Shown here: in pieces, positions 15,844 through 25,579 of the stretch
Numbering within the stretch: the first letter of the stretch is position 1
Layout of the letters: each line of letters starts with the position of its first letter
Assembly (NCBI GenBank): GCA_027886905.1
Contig: JAPCJO010000002.1
Coordinates: 1-64,000 of the forward strand
Reading direction: 5' to 3'
DNA: 64,000 bases
Source: Nitrososphaerota archaeon
GTDB taxonomy: Archaea; Thermoproteota; Nitrososphaeria; Nitrososphaerales; Gagatemarchaeaceae
Position numbers and translations under genes: made by a program
Notes under the pieces: generated by a model
What the model was told of the DNA's origin: nothing
Database searches by the model: none
What the model saw: the letters and a program-made list of their open reading frames with translations, nothing else

Positions 15844-17028
15844 TCACGCCGCGACGGCCGTCCCGGTCCGGGTCGCCGGGTCCTTGTAGCCGGCCACTAT
15901 AATGGCGAAGAACAAGGCGTAGGGGACTACCGTCGCAAGGATTAGCGCGGATGAGACGGCGCCCCCGATGAGGCCGGCGAGGCCGGGGCCGATGAAGGCC
16001 CCTACGAACCCGGCCGTCTGGACCACGCTCATGGCCGACGTGACCTGCCCCTCCGGGACGCTGACCTGGGCCGTCGCGGTCAGGAGCGGCCAGAACGAGT
16101 TCGAGAGGAAGCCTGTCACCAGGACGAGCGCGAGGGCAAGGGGCAGGGGCGAGGCCAAGTAGAGAGCCGCGAACAGGAGAGCCGAGAGGGACCCGCTGAT
16201 GAGCAGGCTCCTCCTCCCGCCGAGCCTGTCGAAGAGCACCCCCGCCACGAGGGCGCCGACCCCGCCCAGGCCCACGCCTACCCCGAAGACTGCATCGATA
16301 GTGGCTGTCCCGCCCCCCGTGACGGAGAAGGCGGATATCAGGTACTTCGGAGTCCACGAGACGAAGACGAGGAACCCGAGGTCGGCGAAGAAGTCGGCCA
16401 CCGCGAGGACCAGCACTGCGCGGATTGCCAGAACTTTGGCGTAGGACACCGGGGCTTGCGCGGGCCCGCCCTTCCCGGACATCCCGAGGACCGCGGCGAA
16501 GAACGCCGTGAAAGCGGCGCCGATGAGCGCGAGCGCGAGGAAGGGGGCGTCCCAGCCGCGGTAGACCAGCAGGTATCCCGCGAGCGACGGGCCGACGAAT
16601 CCCCCCGAGCTGTAGGCGGCGCTGATGAGGCTGACGGCGAGGCCCCTCCGCCCGGGGAGGAGGGAGGCGATCACCCCGTAGCTGGGGGTGATCACGAGAC
16701 CAGTCCCGAAGGAGGCCAGGAAGAAGAGCGCGGAGAACTCCCACAGGCTCCGCGCGGCGAGCACGGCGGCCTCCGAAGCGGAGAAGATCACGAGCCCAAG
16801 GAGGATGGTCCGGGCGTCGCCGAGCCTCTGCGCGAGGAGCCCTCCCCCGAAAACCCCGATGGCCACGAGCCCCACGGAGGCGGAGATCACGCCGCCGGCG
16901 GTGGCGTCGCTCACGGAGTAGGTGGACTCGAAGGCGGGGACCAGCGCGCCTATGGAGAAGCGATAGAAGGAATAGAGCAGGGGCGGGAGGAGGATCGCCA
17001 CGATGCCCAGAGCCTTCCGCCTTTCCAT
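15844..17028 (-). CDS. Major facilitator superfamily transporter
   Basis: 394 residues, ATG start, TATA-like CATAATTAC ~25 bp upstream. Twelve hydrophobic spans can be traced in two halves; the loop 2-3 motif is GGGLLAQRLGDARTI and the corresponding C-half loop is AGVLFDRLGGRRSLL, both classic MFS A-motifs. Substrate unknown; the small loops and the lack of a long central insert fit a proton-coupled exporter or organic-anion carrier. It is alone on its strand and divergent from the thermopsin gene. Confidence 0.85.
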   Translation of the reverse strand: MERRKALGIVAILLPPLLYSFYRFSIGALVPAFESTYSVSDATAGGVISASVGLVAIGVFGGGLLAQRLGDARTILLGLVIFSASEAAVLAARSLWEFSALFFLASFGTGLVITPSYGVIASLLPGRRGLAVSLISAAYSSGGFVGPSLAGYLLVYRGWDAPFLALALIGAAFTAFFAAVLGMSGKGGPAQAPVSYAKVLAIRAVLVLAVADFFADLGFLVFVSWTPKYLISAFSVTGGGTATIDAVFGVGVGLGGVGALVAGVLFDRLGGRRSLLISGSLSALLFAALYLASPLPLALALVLVTGFLSNSFWPLLTATAQVSVPEGQVTSAMSVVQTAGFVGAFIGPGLAGLIGGAVSSALILATVVPYALFFAIIVAGYKDPATRTGTAVAA

Positions 17029-17221
17029 GCTGACCGGAGCTCGGCCCGAGTAATTATGGGAATCTCGGCGGCGCGCCTAGGCGAGACCACTCTTTACTTG
17101 GTAGGTTCCCATGAGGACCGTGACTGGGGCGACTAGAGGCTCTTCGCAAGCCGTTCGAGGCCGCGCGCTCGGAAAGATTCTATAGCCCGAATCCGCAAGA
17201 AAAGGACGGACGGCTAACGAG

Positions 17222-20200
17222 TTGAACCCCGGACTCGCCGGCTTCGAGCGGATCTCATTCATCGGCTCCGATGACTCGCACCGTTCCGGATGGGGAGGGC
17301 TGGCCTTGATTTGCCTCCTGCTGCTCTCAGCCTTCGTGAACGTGCCTTCCCCTCACCCGAGCCCGTCTGGCGCCCGGAGTCAGGCCTCTCCAATCGCGCT
17401 GGTCCCCAAGACCATCGACGCGAGCCCCCTGGCCGGCTCCGAGATTCCCTACGTCAACGTCTTCGCGGCCTATTCCCAGGAGCCAGCCCCGATGGGGATC
17501 GCCGACTACGGCGTCGGTCCGAGCGGCGGGTACGAGTACTCGACCAATTCGTCGATCGGCTCCGTCACCATAGACTCCCTGGCTGTGAAGAATGCCACGG
17601 GCTCCACGCAGATGTCAATCCAGTTGAATGTCAACCTGGAGTTCTACAACGCGAACAAGCCCTACGTCTACTGGGTCCAGGACGTCGCAGAGATGGACAC
17701 ATCGACCAACGCCATCGACTTCATCAACAACATCTGGAACTCGTCGGCCCGAAACGCCGCGATGAGCGGCAGCGCCGTCTCGGGGAGCGGTGCGGTGTAT
17801 CCCTCCGGCGAGGGGTCGTTCTACTTCGATGGCGCCGGTTTTTCCCAGCCGGGGAACAACATCGACCTCGCCTATCCCGCGACGGTGGAGCTCCGAGTCA
17901 ACTCCTCGGTGAACTCGTTGAACGAGCCGACAGTCACCTTCGAGTACGACGATGGGCATGGCTGGCAGGAGTACGACTCGGTCGCCTTCACCACCGCCCG
18001 CGGGCTGACCTCCTTCGAGGGCTTCGTGGTCGATGGGCTCAACTACAAGCCCGGGGGATTCTTTGACTCGGAGCTGATCCTGGGAGGGCCGGGAAGCGGG
18101 AGCCAGACGACGGACGTCGAGTCCGACGTCGCGCTTCAGCTGGAGTACTGGAACGGCCACAACTACCAGGTGGTGACCAACGCGTACAACTTCGGGAGCG
18201 ACACGGCGGAGGGAATCCAGGGCGCGCTCTCCGAGTGGGATTACTATCCGAGCGATGGGGGAGTGGTGGCTAAGGTCCAGAGCGGGGCGGGGAGCCTCGG
18301 GAAGCTCTGGGACCAGTCGGGCGTGGGCATAGTCGACCTGAAGACGACCCTCGCATCGGGGACGCTCGGCGTCGGCAACTCCTCGCTCGTTGGGTCGGCC
18401 ACGGGGGCGTACCCCTTCATCGACGGAGAGGTCACGGTCACCTTGGAGCCCGGTACCTATTCCCTGGACGTGTACTCCGGCGCCAGCCTGTTCACCGCGG
18501 GCAAGTACACCCTGACTGCGGGGCAGCTCCTCGAGCTCCGCACGCCGTTGGGAATCACGCCCCTCACCCTGAGCTTCTCGATCACGGGCGGCGGGTCAGG
18601 GTACTCCACCCCGACCCTGACCTACGTAAACAACGGAGCCACCCAGACAGCCTCCCTGGGCACATCCCCCTCTGTCTACGACTTGGATTCGGGGAGCGCG
18701 TGGTCCGTCACGTCGCAGCTCCCCGGCTCGACGGGCACGGAGAGATGGGAGACCTCCCAATCCACGGCTGGCATCGCCTCGTCGCCCCAGGAGGAGATCA
18801 TCACATACTATCACCAATACCAAGAGACAGTGTCCTTTTCGGTCGCGGGGGGAGGGTCGGGATACTCGCCCCCCTCGCTGCTGGGACAGCAGTTCGGCTC
18901 CTCCGCCCCCCTCCCCATCGGCTCGTCGCCCGTCGCCTACTGGCTCGACAGCGACACCGTTTTTTCGGCCACGAACCCCCTCGGCGGGTCGATGTCCACC
19001 GAGAGGTGGTTCGCTCCCGGCGATCACGGGACGGTGACGGTCGCCGGCTCCGTCGTTATTGCGTACTCGCATCAGTACCTCCTGACGCTCACGGGGGGCT
19101 CGCTCGGGTCCCAGTGGTATGACAGCGGGACGGAGGCGGTCGTGAGCGAGCCGGACACATACGGGCGGTCGTCGGGGACCGGCCAGAGGGTGACCTACTT
19201 CGAGCTCGACGCGGGCCAGCAGACGCCCGTCGCACCCTCGACTGGGAACTTCACGGTGCCCGTGGTCATGGACGCGCCGCACGCCATCTCTTTCACCTCC
19301 GTGACCCAGTACGAGGTCACCCTCGACGCCACCGCCGCGCAGGCCTTCTCCTCCATAACGCCTCCGACCGTCGTCGGCGACAGCTACTGGTACGACTCCG
19401 GCTCCCAGGTGAGCGTCACGCTGGACGGCACCTGGGGAAGGTCGGCAGGAGTGGGAGAGAGGCTGGTCTCGTACTCGGTAAACGGTGGAACCCTCGTCCC
19501 CGTCGAGTCGGTCGGCCCTGTGACAGTTCTGGCGCTCCCCGCGATCTCATCCCCGCAGCTCGTCGCGGGCAGGTCGACCACCCAGTTCCTCCTCGGCACG
19601 AGCGGCGGCTCGCTGGCCTCCATCAGCCCCACCCCGATCAGCGGCGACACGGGCTGGTACGACAGCCAGACGATGGTCAGGGCGGTCTATGACTACTCAT
19701 GGAACGGCAGCGGGGGGCAGTCCAGGCTGAACGCTGTCTCGTACTCGGTCGACGGAGGCGAGGCGAAAGTCCTTGCGAGGAGTGGAAACGGGACGTTTTC
19801 AGTCACCGTGACGATGGACGCGCAGCATCAGATAGACGTCGGGTCGGTCGCCCAGTATCTCTTCGTGCACTCCGGAGGCTTCAACGTGACCCTGTCGTCC
19901 CCGTCCCCGACGGGCGACGGGTTCTACGACGCCAATTCGAGCGTCGCGGTGTCCTCGAGCTACGTGGGGGACGTCGTCCCGAACCAAGAGAGGGAGGCCC
20001 TGACGGGATACACCCTGGACTCGTCGGCGCAGGGCACCCCCCGGAATGACACGGGAACGTTCACCACGCCCCCGATAGTCTTCGACACCCATCACACTCT
20101 GGCCTTCCAATCCGTAGCGCAGTACTTCGTGGCGTTCTCCTTCGCGGACTCTTCCGGCCTCGACCAAATCACCCCGTCCTCCTTCGGGATCGACGAGGGC

Positions 20201-20737
20201 GCGTTGGGCCAGCAGGGGATTTCCGGCCTCAGTGTTTGGATGGACAACGGGACGACCTTCACTGTGTCGAGCGTCATGTGGGAAGGCGAAGACGTGAAGC
20301 CCCTGAACCCGTCCCCATACCAGGTCAGCGCTCCGGCCAACATCACGGTAGACTCCAGGGTCTACGCCGCGAACATGAAGGTTAGCGACCTATTCGGGCT
20401 CGCCGTCCAAGGCGCCCGGGTCGCCGCCACCCTGGTCAACGGGACGACGGTGGTGAGCAAGAGCAACTCGAGCGGGCTCGTAAGCTTCGGCCTAATCCCA
20501 ATAGGCCCATACAAGGCCTCGATTTCGTATCTCGGGCTCTCCACTTCGACGTCGGCCGACGCCTCCGTCAGGAGCGAAGCCTCCTCGATGGTGGTCATGA
20601 GCCTCCCCGTCATCGGATTCATCTTCGCAGTCGCGGCGGTGGCCCTAGGCCTGTTGTTTGTCACAAGGCGGGGGCGCTCGCGCAGGGCGCCGCGCTCGGC
20701 CGACGACGACGACGACCACGAAGATTACGACCGCTGA
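17222..20737 (+). CDS. Membrane-anchored thermopsin-like (A5) acid protease with repeat stalk
   Basis: Predicted extracellular protease, 1171 residues from TTG 17222 (TATA-like ATTCTATAG at 17177). Residues ~26-48 are a signal/hydrophobic segment. Residues ~70-420 match thermopsin: YVNVFAAYSQEPAPMGIADYGV, YWVQDVAEMD followed by FINNIWN, and PTVTFEYDDGHGWQEYDSV. Residues ~430-1020 are six or so beta repeats with a recurring WYDSG/WLDSD and SV-x-QY pattern. Residues ~1030-1110 resemble a carboxypeptidase regulatory-type beta sandwich (VSDLFGLAVQGARVAATLVNG). A membrane span (~1130-1150) and a DDDDDHEDYD tail follow. Thermopsins work at low pH, so this supports an acidic habitat and peptide scavenging at the cell surface. 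Confidence 0.85.
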   Translation: MNPGLAGFERISFIGSDDSHRSGWGGLALICLLLLSAFVNVPSPHPSPSGARSQASPIALVPKTIDASPLAGSEIPYVNVFAAYSQEPAPMGIADYGVGPSGGYEYSTNSSIGSVTIDSLAVKNATGSTQMSIQLNVNLEFYNANKPYVYWVQDVAEMDTSTNAIDFINNIWNSSARNAAMSGSAVSGSGAVYPSGEGSFYFDGAGFSQPGNNIDLAYPATVELRVNSSVNSLNEPTVTFEYDDGHGWQEYDSVAFTTARGLTSFEGFVVDGLNYKPGGFFDSELILGGPGSGSQTTDVESDVALQLEYWNGHNYQVVTNAYNFGSDTAEGIQGALSEWDYYPSDGGVVAKVQSGAGSLGKLWDQSGVGIVDLKTTLASGTLGVGNSSLVGSATGAYPFIDGEVTVTLEPGTYSLDVYSGASLFTAGKYTLTAGQLLELRTPLGITPLTLSFSITGGGSGYSTPTLTYVNNGATQTASLGTSPSVYDLDSGSAWSVTSQLPGSTGTERWETSQSTAGIASSPQEEIITYYHQYQETVSFSVAGGGSGYSPPSLLGQQFGSSAPLPIGSSPVAYWLDSDTVFSATNPLGGSMSTERWFAPGDHGTVTVAGSVVIAYSHQYLLTLTGGSLGSQWYDSGTEAVVSEPDTYGRSSGTGQRVTYFELDAGQQTPVAPSTGNFTVPVVMDAPHAISFTSVTQYEVTLDATAAQAFSSITPPTVVGDSYWYDSGSQVSVTLDGTWGRSAGVGERLVSYSVNGGTLVPVESVGPVTVLALPAISSPQLVAGRSTTQFLLGTSGGSLASISPTPISGDTGWYDSQTMVRAVYDYSWNGSGGQSRLNAVSYSVDGGEAKVLARSGNGTFSVTVTMDAQHQIDVGSVAQYLFVHSGGFNVTLSSPSPTGDGFYDANSSVAVSSSYVGDVVPNQEREALTGYTLDSSAQGTPRNDTGTFTTPPIVFDTHHTLAFQSVAQYFVAFSFADSSGLDQITPSSFGIDEGALGQQGISGLSVWMDNGTTFTVSSVMWEGEDVKPLNPSPYQVSAPANITVDSRVYAANMKVSDLFGLAVQGARVAATLVNGTTVVSKSNSSGLVSFGLIPIGPYKASISYLGLSTSTSADASVRSEASSMVVMSLPVIGFIFAVAAVALGLLFVTRRGRSRRAPRSADDDDDHEDYDR

Positions 20738-20751
20738 ATCCGCAGAGCCTT

Positions 20752-21291
20752 CTAGTACTTCTTCTCGCCCGCGCGAATCGCGACCTTCAGAAAGTTCTCC
20801 GCTGGCGGGAGGGGGCAGACGAACCCCTCGACGTAGGCGCAGTATGGGTTGTAGGCGTAGTTGAAGTCGACCAGGTACTCGTCGTCGTGCTCCACTTGCA
20901 TCTCGAGGTAGCGGCCGGCGTCGTAGGTCTCCTTCCCTGAGGTGGCGTCCCTGAAGGGGATGAAGAGGCTCGGGTCGTCCCTCTCCGCCGGCTGGTAAGC
21001 CTGGAGCGGGACTGGCTGGCCGCCGATCGAGAGGTCGAAGCGCCCCTCCCTGTTGAAGAGCTGGCGCGCCCCCGTGCTCGTGGTCATCATGACGCTCGCC
21101 TCCGCGCGATACCTCTGGAGCTTCGCCTCGAACCTGAAGGACGGGTCGGGCTCGAAGTAATTCAGGCCGCGAAAGCCCTGCTGGCTGGAGCGTGCGAACG
21201 GGGAGTCGCGCCCCAGCCTCATGAACTCGTCCTTCTGAGCCCTGAACCTCAGGAGGGCGCGCTTCCATGTATCGACCTCGTCGGGCTGCAT
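20752..21291 (-). CDS. DUF1684 family protein
   Basis: 179 residues from ATG 21291, preceded at ~30 bp by a TATA-like GGTTATTC; the frame stays open upstream but that part shows no family similarity. Family signature is strong: WKRALLRFRAQKDEFMR at the start, GLNYFEPDPSFRFEAKL, LFIPFRDATSGKETYDAGRYLEM, DFNYAYNPYCAYVEGFVCPLPP, and the closing AIRAGEK. The conserved YNPYCAY and CPLPP blocks are likely the functional core; biochemistry of the family is not settled. The 3' end is convergent with the thermopsin-like gene 14 bp away. Confidence 0.9.
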   Translation of the reverse strand: MQPDEVDTWKRALLRFRAQKDEFMRLGRDSPFARSSQQGFRGLNYFEPDPSFRFEAKLQRYRAEASVMMTTSTGARQLFNREGRFDLSIGGQPVPLQAYQPAERDDPSLFIPFRDATSGKETYDAGRYLEMQVEHDDEYLVDFNYAYNPYCAYVEGFVCPLPPAENFLKVAIRAGEKKY

Positions 21292-21502
21292 CGGAGGCGA
21301 AAGCGCCGGGAGCCAGAGAATAACCTTCCGATGGCGAACTTCTTTCGCGTCGTCAGACTCGAGTTGCAAGTTTATGTGTGCTGGACCTCCGGAGCGCCCG
21401 GGGAGGAAACGCGAGTTGGCGCCGCCCGTCACTATCGTGCCCAAGAAGAAGAAGCCCCCGTTCTAGGCCCGCAGGTCAGGCGGAGGATGGCTTCGCGTCC
21501 GC

Positions 21503-22354
21503 TCACCCGGCGACCGAGGCGAGCTCCTTCACGACCTCGAGCTGGTAGCCCTCCCCTCCGGAGACGTATGGATAGATTATCGGAAGGTTCACGCCCGCCC
21601 TGGCAAAGCGCCGAAGGAGCCTGGCGACCTCCCGCTTCGTGGGGTTCGGCAGCGAGATCTCTAGGATGCCGTCAGGAATCTTGCTAGAGTCCTTTCCAAG
21701 GCTCGCTATCGCGCTCGCCACGCCCGCCGCCTCGAACATCTTGTGGTAGGACGGGTAGGCGTTGTAGGTCGCGATCTCTTCCACGAGCATCCTCCTTGCG
21801 GCCGCGTCGCTCTTCGCGAAGAAGAGCTTAACGTAGCACGCGAGGGTGAACCCGCTCCGCACGGCGCCTCCAGGCAGGATGTTTTTGACGTGGGACGGCG
21901 GACAGAAGTTCAGTATCGCGCCGTCGGCGCTCGAGAGGGCCGCGCGGACCATCCCGCTGCGAAGGGCGGCGAAGAATATCGGTGCTTTGCGCCCCCCTCC
22001 GTACCCCGCCCTCACCTTCTCGGCGAGTGCGACGACCCCCTCGATAGCCTCGGGGCCGCTGGCCCGACCTGCCCCGAGCCCGAGGATGAACCTCCCCTCG
22101 GATGACTCGCTCAAGGTTCGGACCCGGGTAGTGAGCCGCGTCGGGTCCTGCTCCTCCGCCCTGATGACCCCCGTCCCGACGCGGGCCCTGCGGGTTGACC
22201 CGAGGGCCAGGGCGGAGAGGTCCAGCGCGTCGTAGGGCATTCCCGCGTCCGGGAACCAGACGGAGTCGACCCCGGCCGCATCCAGCAGCGGGGTGATCTT
22301 GACGATGAGTGACGGGTGGAAGACGCTGGACCGTAGCGCGAACCCCACCTTCAT
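21503..22354 (-). CDS. Luciferase-like (LLM) F420-dependent oxidoreductase
   Basis: 283 residues from ATG 22354, with a TATA-like CCTATACC ~25 bp upstream. It has the TIM-barrel layout of the bacterial-luciferase/Mer family: MKVGFALRSS start, AAGVDSVWFPDAGMPYDAL, TRRARVGTGVI, and RFILGLGAGRA. Relatives reduce or oxidise substrates with coenzyme F420 (for example methylene-tetrahydromethanopterin reductase). The substrate here is not evident. The upstream frame extension (to 22753) lies inside the glycosyltransferase gene and is rejected. Confidence 0.85.
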   Translation of the reverse strand: MKVGFALRSSVFHPSLIVKITPLLDAAGVDSVWFPDAGMPYDALDLSALALGSTRRARVGTGVIRAEEQDPTRLTTRVRTLSESSEGRFILGLGAGRASGPEAIEGVVALAEKVRAGYGGGRKAPIFFAALRSGMVRAALSSADGAILNFCPPSHVKNILPGGAVRSGFTLACYVKLFFAKSDAAARRMLVEEIATYNAYPSYHKMFEAAGVASAIASLGKDSSKIPDGILEISLPNPTKREVARLLRRFARAGVNLPIIYPYVSGGEGYQLEVVKELASVAG

Positions 22355-22401
22355 GGGCTGGCGGGCGCGCCGGCTCGGTATAGGCGTTTGGACGGCGGCT
22401 C

Positions 22402-23544
22402 TCAGAGAGGCTTGAAGCGGTCGCTCCCGTACCTCACCCCTTTCCAGCTTATCCCGCCCCGCCTGAACCTGACGAACCCCGTGACGGTCGCCGCGGTCAC
22501 GAGCACCCCGGAGAGGGGCGCCAGCACGAAGTACTGGGGACGGGAGACCTTGAGCGAGAAGAAGGCCTGCACGGCGAGGACCACCGCGCAGGTTAACGCC
22601 CCAGCGAGGGCGTACGCCGCGCTCGCCGTCGCGAGGGCGAGCCCGAGAAGCGCGAAAGGCCCGACGAAGTACGCGAGGGTCACCACCAAGGCGCCAATCA
22701 TTGCCCCCCAGGATGGGAGCAGCCCCGCCCCGAACCTCTCGTGCGCTTCCCACGCCTCCGCGAATCTCGAGTACGGCTTGACCTTCACGTAGCCCTCGCC
22801 GTCGGCGTTGAGGACCTCAAGGCCGCGGCCGAGGGTCGCCCTCCCGATGGCGCTGTCCTCCATTATGTCTGTCCTGATCGCCGCGTGGCCGCCCATCGCC
22901 GTGTATGCATCCCGCCTGATCATGATGTATTGTCCGTTGGCCCCGTTGACCCTCCTCCCGACGGGAGTGCGCCGGGCGGAGGCGGCCACCCCGACGCAGA
23001 GGAAGAAGATGCTCGTGGGGAAGATGAGCCTCTCGGACATCGTCCTCGTCACCGTCTCGGGCCAGACCGAGAGGAGGTCGGCCTTTTTCGCGTCGAGGTT
23101 CGCGAGGACTACCCCGAGGCTCTCCGGGGAGTGGATCACGTCGCCGTCGGCGAAGAGCAGGACGTCCCCGGTCGACCTCAGGTACCCGTGGTGGCAGGCC
23201 CAGCTCTTCCCGAGCCAATCCGGAGGTCTCTCCGGCTCGCGGAGGACCGTCATCTTGCCCGCGAACTCCTGGGCGATCTCCTCGGTGCCGTCGTTGGATG
23301 GGCCGCAGACGACTATCACCTCCCTGTCCGGGTACTCCAACTCGGAGAGGGAGGCGAGGCACTCCCGGAGGGTGTCCGCCTCGTTCTTTGCCGCGACGAT
23401 TATCGAGACCTTGTGCCCGCCGCCGCCGGAGAGGGGCGCGAGCGGCTTGAACATCCTGTAGCCCGTCAGGGCGCCGAGGCCGAGAAGGAGGACGAACAGG
23501 GCGTATACGGCGAGCGCCGCCGCCTCCAGGATCCCGACTTGCAT
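22402..23544 (-). CDS. Membrane family-2 glycosyltransferase
   Basis: 380 residues; ATG 23544 preceded by GGGAGA. Residues ~5-30 are a membrane span; then the GT2 (GT-A) domain: HKVSIIVAAKNEADTLRECL, FADGDVIHSPESL with the DGD metal-binding triad (the family's DXD), and an EDSAIGRA acceptor-loop motif. Three or so C-terminal membrane spans follow. The layout resembles the CrtQ-like and hopene/ceramide-type glycosyltransferases that act on membrane lipids using nucleotide sugars. Substrate unknown. Confidence 0.85.
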   Translation of the reverse strand: MQVGILEAAALAVYALFVLLLGLGALTGYRMFKPLAPLSGGGGHKVSIIVAAKNEADTLRECLASLSELEYPDREVIVVCGPSNDGTEEIAQEFAGKMTVLREPERPPDWLGKSWACHHGYLRSTGDVLLFADGDVIHSPESLGVVLANLDAKKADLLSVWPETVTRTMSERLIFPTSIFFLCVGVAASARRTPVGRRVNGANGQYIMIRRDAYTAMGGHAAIRTDIMEDSAIGRATLGRGLEVLNADGEGYVKVKPYSRFAEAWEAHERFGAGLLPSWGAMIGALVVTLAYFVGPFALLGLALATASAAYALAGALTCAVVLAVQAFFSLKVSRPQYFVLAPLSGVLVTAATVTGFVRFRRGGISWKGVRYGSDRFKPL

Positions 23545-23637
23545 GCGCTCGTCTCCCTTTCGCGCGGCCCCATTCAAGCTTGCCCCTCGAGCGTCCGCGC
23601 ATGGCCTTAGAAGGGAGGGCGGCGCGACCATGGGCGC

Positions 23638-24063
23638 TTGGTCAGGTCTGTCAGGCTGGCCGTGGGGGGAGCGGGGTTGCTCTGCGCGAGCGTCGCTGCG
23701 CTAATCGCCCTGCCCAGCCTCTCGCCGTTCGAGCTGCTCCACTGCCCCGGGCCTCTCCCGCCGCCGGCTCAGGGAGCGTGCTTCAGCAGCGTCAACCCCG
23801 CATATCCGGCGGCCTTCCTCCTTTCGCTCGCGGGGACGGTCATCTTGTTCTTCGGGGCGTTCGGAAGGAGCTTCATCGTAAGCCCGGTCTTCGTCGTCGC
23901 CATGATCGCCCTCGGATACGGCCTCTCTGGCGTGGTCTCCGGGTCCTTGGACGCTCAGAGGGCGAGCACGATAAGCCCGGAGGTCTTCGCGCCTCTAGTC
24001 GCGATAGGGGCGCTCGCGCTCTGCTTCCAGACTGTCCGCCGCGTGCGCCGCCGGCCGAGCTGA
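23638..24063 (+). CDS. Four-span membrane protein, unknown
   Basis: 141 residues, TTG start, with a TATA-like CCTTAGAAG ~28 bp upstream. Hydrophobic spans at residues ~5-27, ~55-75, ~80-100 and ~112-132; a short extracytoplasmic loop has two Cys (LLHCPG and GACFSS) that could pair. Ends in RRVRRRPS. Divergent from the glycosyltransferase. No family recognised. Confidence 0.6.
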   Translation: MVRSVRLAVGGAGLLCASVAALIALPSLSPFELLHCPGPLPPPAQGACFSSVNPAYPAAFLLSLAGTVILFFGAFGRSFIVSPVFVVAMIALGYGLSGVVSGSLDAQRASTISPEVFAPLVAIGALALCFQTVRRVRRRPS

Positions 24064-24104
24064 CCCCTCGGGGGCGCTTTTATCCTGGCCTGAGGTATTG
24101 CGGC

Positions 24105-24329
24105 ATGCCCAAGGAGATACCCAAGGAAATCCCGCCCGAGCTCTACGAGGTGCACTACGACCCTACGCGAGTTTTGCGCCCATTCCCAGGTTGGGTGGGA
24201 GGCGCGGCGGCCGAGCGGTTCGTGGCTGTCCCGCGCCGAGGAAATCCTGGGGCCGTCGCGATGCCTAGGCCTGCCGACTTCCTTCGTGGGCCGCAACCTT
24301 CAGCTTGGGCACCAAGTTCGGGAACATGA
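24105..24329 (+). CDS. Possible 74-residue small protein, overlapping a convergent gene
   Basis: ATG 24105 lies 25 bp after a TATA-like CTTTTATCC, the same geometry as confirmed genes here. The N-terminus is MPKEIPKEIPPELYEVHYDP; the rest becomes Pro/Arg/Ala-rich and its last 65 bp overlap the 3' end of the metallophosphoesterase on the other strand. Good promoter, weak protein; the real product could be shorter or the transcript non-coding. Confidence 0.35.
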   Translation: MPKEIPKEIPPELYEVHYDPTRVLRPFPGWVGGAAAERFVAVPRRGNPGAVAMPRPADFLRGPQPSAWAPSSGT

Positions 24330-25485
24330 CGACCGCGTACTCTTCCGTGTAGTAGGTCCTCCACTTGCCAGTGTAGATGTCGTACGTCCTGGCTCTGATT
24401 TTATTGTTGAGCGTGTCGAACGTAAGGACTGTCGCCGTCACCCCGCCGACCTTGTCCGTGTCGTTCGGGGGCGGGTTGTCGACCCCCCTACCGATAACGT
24501 CGCCCGGCGCGTCCGCGCAGTCCTGCCTGTCGAACATCAGCTGGTTCCGGTTGTTTATTGGCTGGGGGGTGTTGTACCCGCACTCCGTGGCGAAATGCCC
24601 GTTCAGCGTCAAGAAGACGTTGGAGGAGTGCGCGTCCAGCAATGCGGTAAACTCCTCGATGAAGTCGGACAGCTGGGCGATCCACCTCGGGTTGTCAAGG
24701 CTGCCGTTTGCGTCTATGTAGGCGTGCGGCGCCATTATGACGTGGTGGTTCGCGTACGCCGGGTCGTCCAAGATACCCGCCGCCCACTGCAAGACGTCGG
24801 GCTGCGCGTTCCATTCTATGTTGATGACGAGAAAGTCAAGGCCGTTGGCGGAGAAGCTGAGCGCCGTGTTCATCGCCTCGTGGTAGTCGCCGACCCATTG
24901 GGCGTATGGCAGCGAGTTCACTATGACGCTCGCCACCGAGGGCTGGAGGGACTTGGCCTGCTGGTTCCCGATCCATCCCGAGGTCGCGTCGCCGTTGACG
25001 AAGTCGTCGTGGTTTCCCGCGCACCAAGTGTAGGGAATGTTGTTGGCAAGGAATATCGACATCGCGTCGTCCGCGTTATACCACTCCTCCTCGGCGGGAC
25101 CGTCCTGCACGATGTCGCCGGTGTGTATCACCAACTTCCCGTTGAAGCGGGCCCAGTTGTCGACGATCCAGTTGTTGAGCATCCTGAACAGGGCCGGGTT
25201 CGACTCGGAGAGGAACTGCGTGTCGGTGATCCAGAATATCGAGAAAGCGTGTTCGGCCGCCCCCTCTACCGTGTCGGACGCCGTGGACTGTATGAGCGGT
25301 GAAGGGGTCGAGCCCGCCTTGGCCTCGGCCTCCCGGGGAGCGGCCGTCTTCTCGACGCTGGGCTTAAGGCCGACCGCGCTCCCGAGCGCGACTGCGGCGG
25401 TCCCGGCCGCCAGGGAGCCCCCGGCTAGCTTTATGAAGCGCCGTCGTGAGAGCTTCCTCTTCGCGGCATCGTCTGAATTTTCCAT
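24265..25485 (-). CDS. Tat-exported calcineurin-like metallophosphoesterase
   Basis: 406 residues, ATG 25485, TATA-like GCTTAAATTAC ~30 bp upstream. The N-terminus has a twin-arginine signal SRRRFIKLAGG followed by a hydrophobic stretch, so the folded, metal-loaded enzyme should be exported. The phosphoesterase fingerprints are in order: WITDTQF (Asp), HTGDIVQDG (GD), AGNHDD (GNHD), MAPHAY (His) and NGHFA (GH). Probable substrates are extracellular phosphate esters; specificity unknown. Complete. Confidence 0.88.
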   Translation of the reverse strand: MENSDDAAKRKLSRRRFIKLAGGSLAAGTAAVALGSAVGLKPSVEKTAAPREAEAKAGSTPSPLIQSTASDTVEGAAEHAFSIFWITDTQFLSESNPALFRMLNNWIVDNWARFNGKLVIHTGDIVQDGPAEEEWYNADDAMSIFLANNIPYTWCAGNHDDFVNGDATSGWIGNQQAKSLQPSVASVIVNSLPYAQWVGDYHEAMNTALSFSANGLDFLVINIEWNAQPDVLQWAAGILDDPAYANHHVIMAPHAYIDANGSLDNPRWIAQLSDFIEEFTALLDAHSSNVFLTLNGHFATECGYNTPQPINNRNQLMFDRQDCADAPGDVIGRGVDNPPPNDTDKVGGVTATVLTFDTLNNKIRARTYDIYTGKWRTYYTEEYAVVMFPNLVPKLKVAAHEGSRQA

Positions 25486-25579
25486 CTAGCGGGCGCCATC
25501 ATTAGGTCCAGTAATTTAAGCGGGAGGGTTGTTTCCGAAGCAGGATCGCTGGGCGACTGCGGCTGGAAGGGCGAGGCTC

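Noticed and set aside
25190..25215. GGGTTCGACTC resembling a tRNA T-arm
   Set aside because: It lies inside the phosphoesterase coding sequence and no acceptor or anticodon stem can be formed around it. No tRNA was found in the window.
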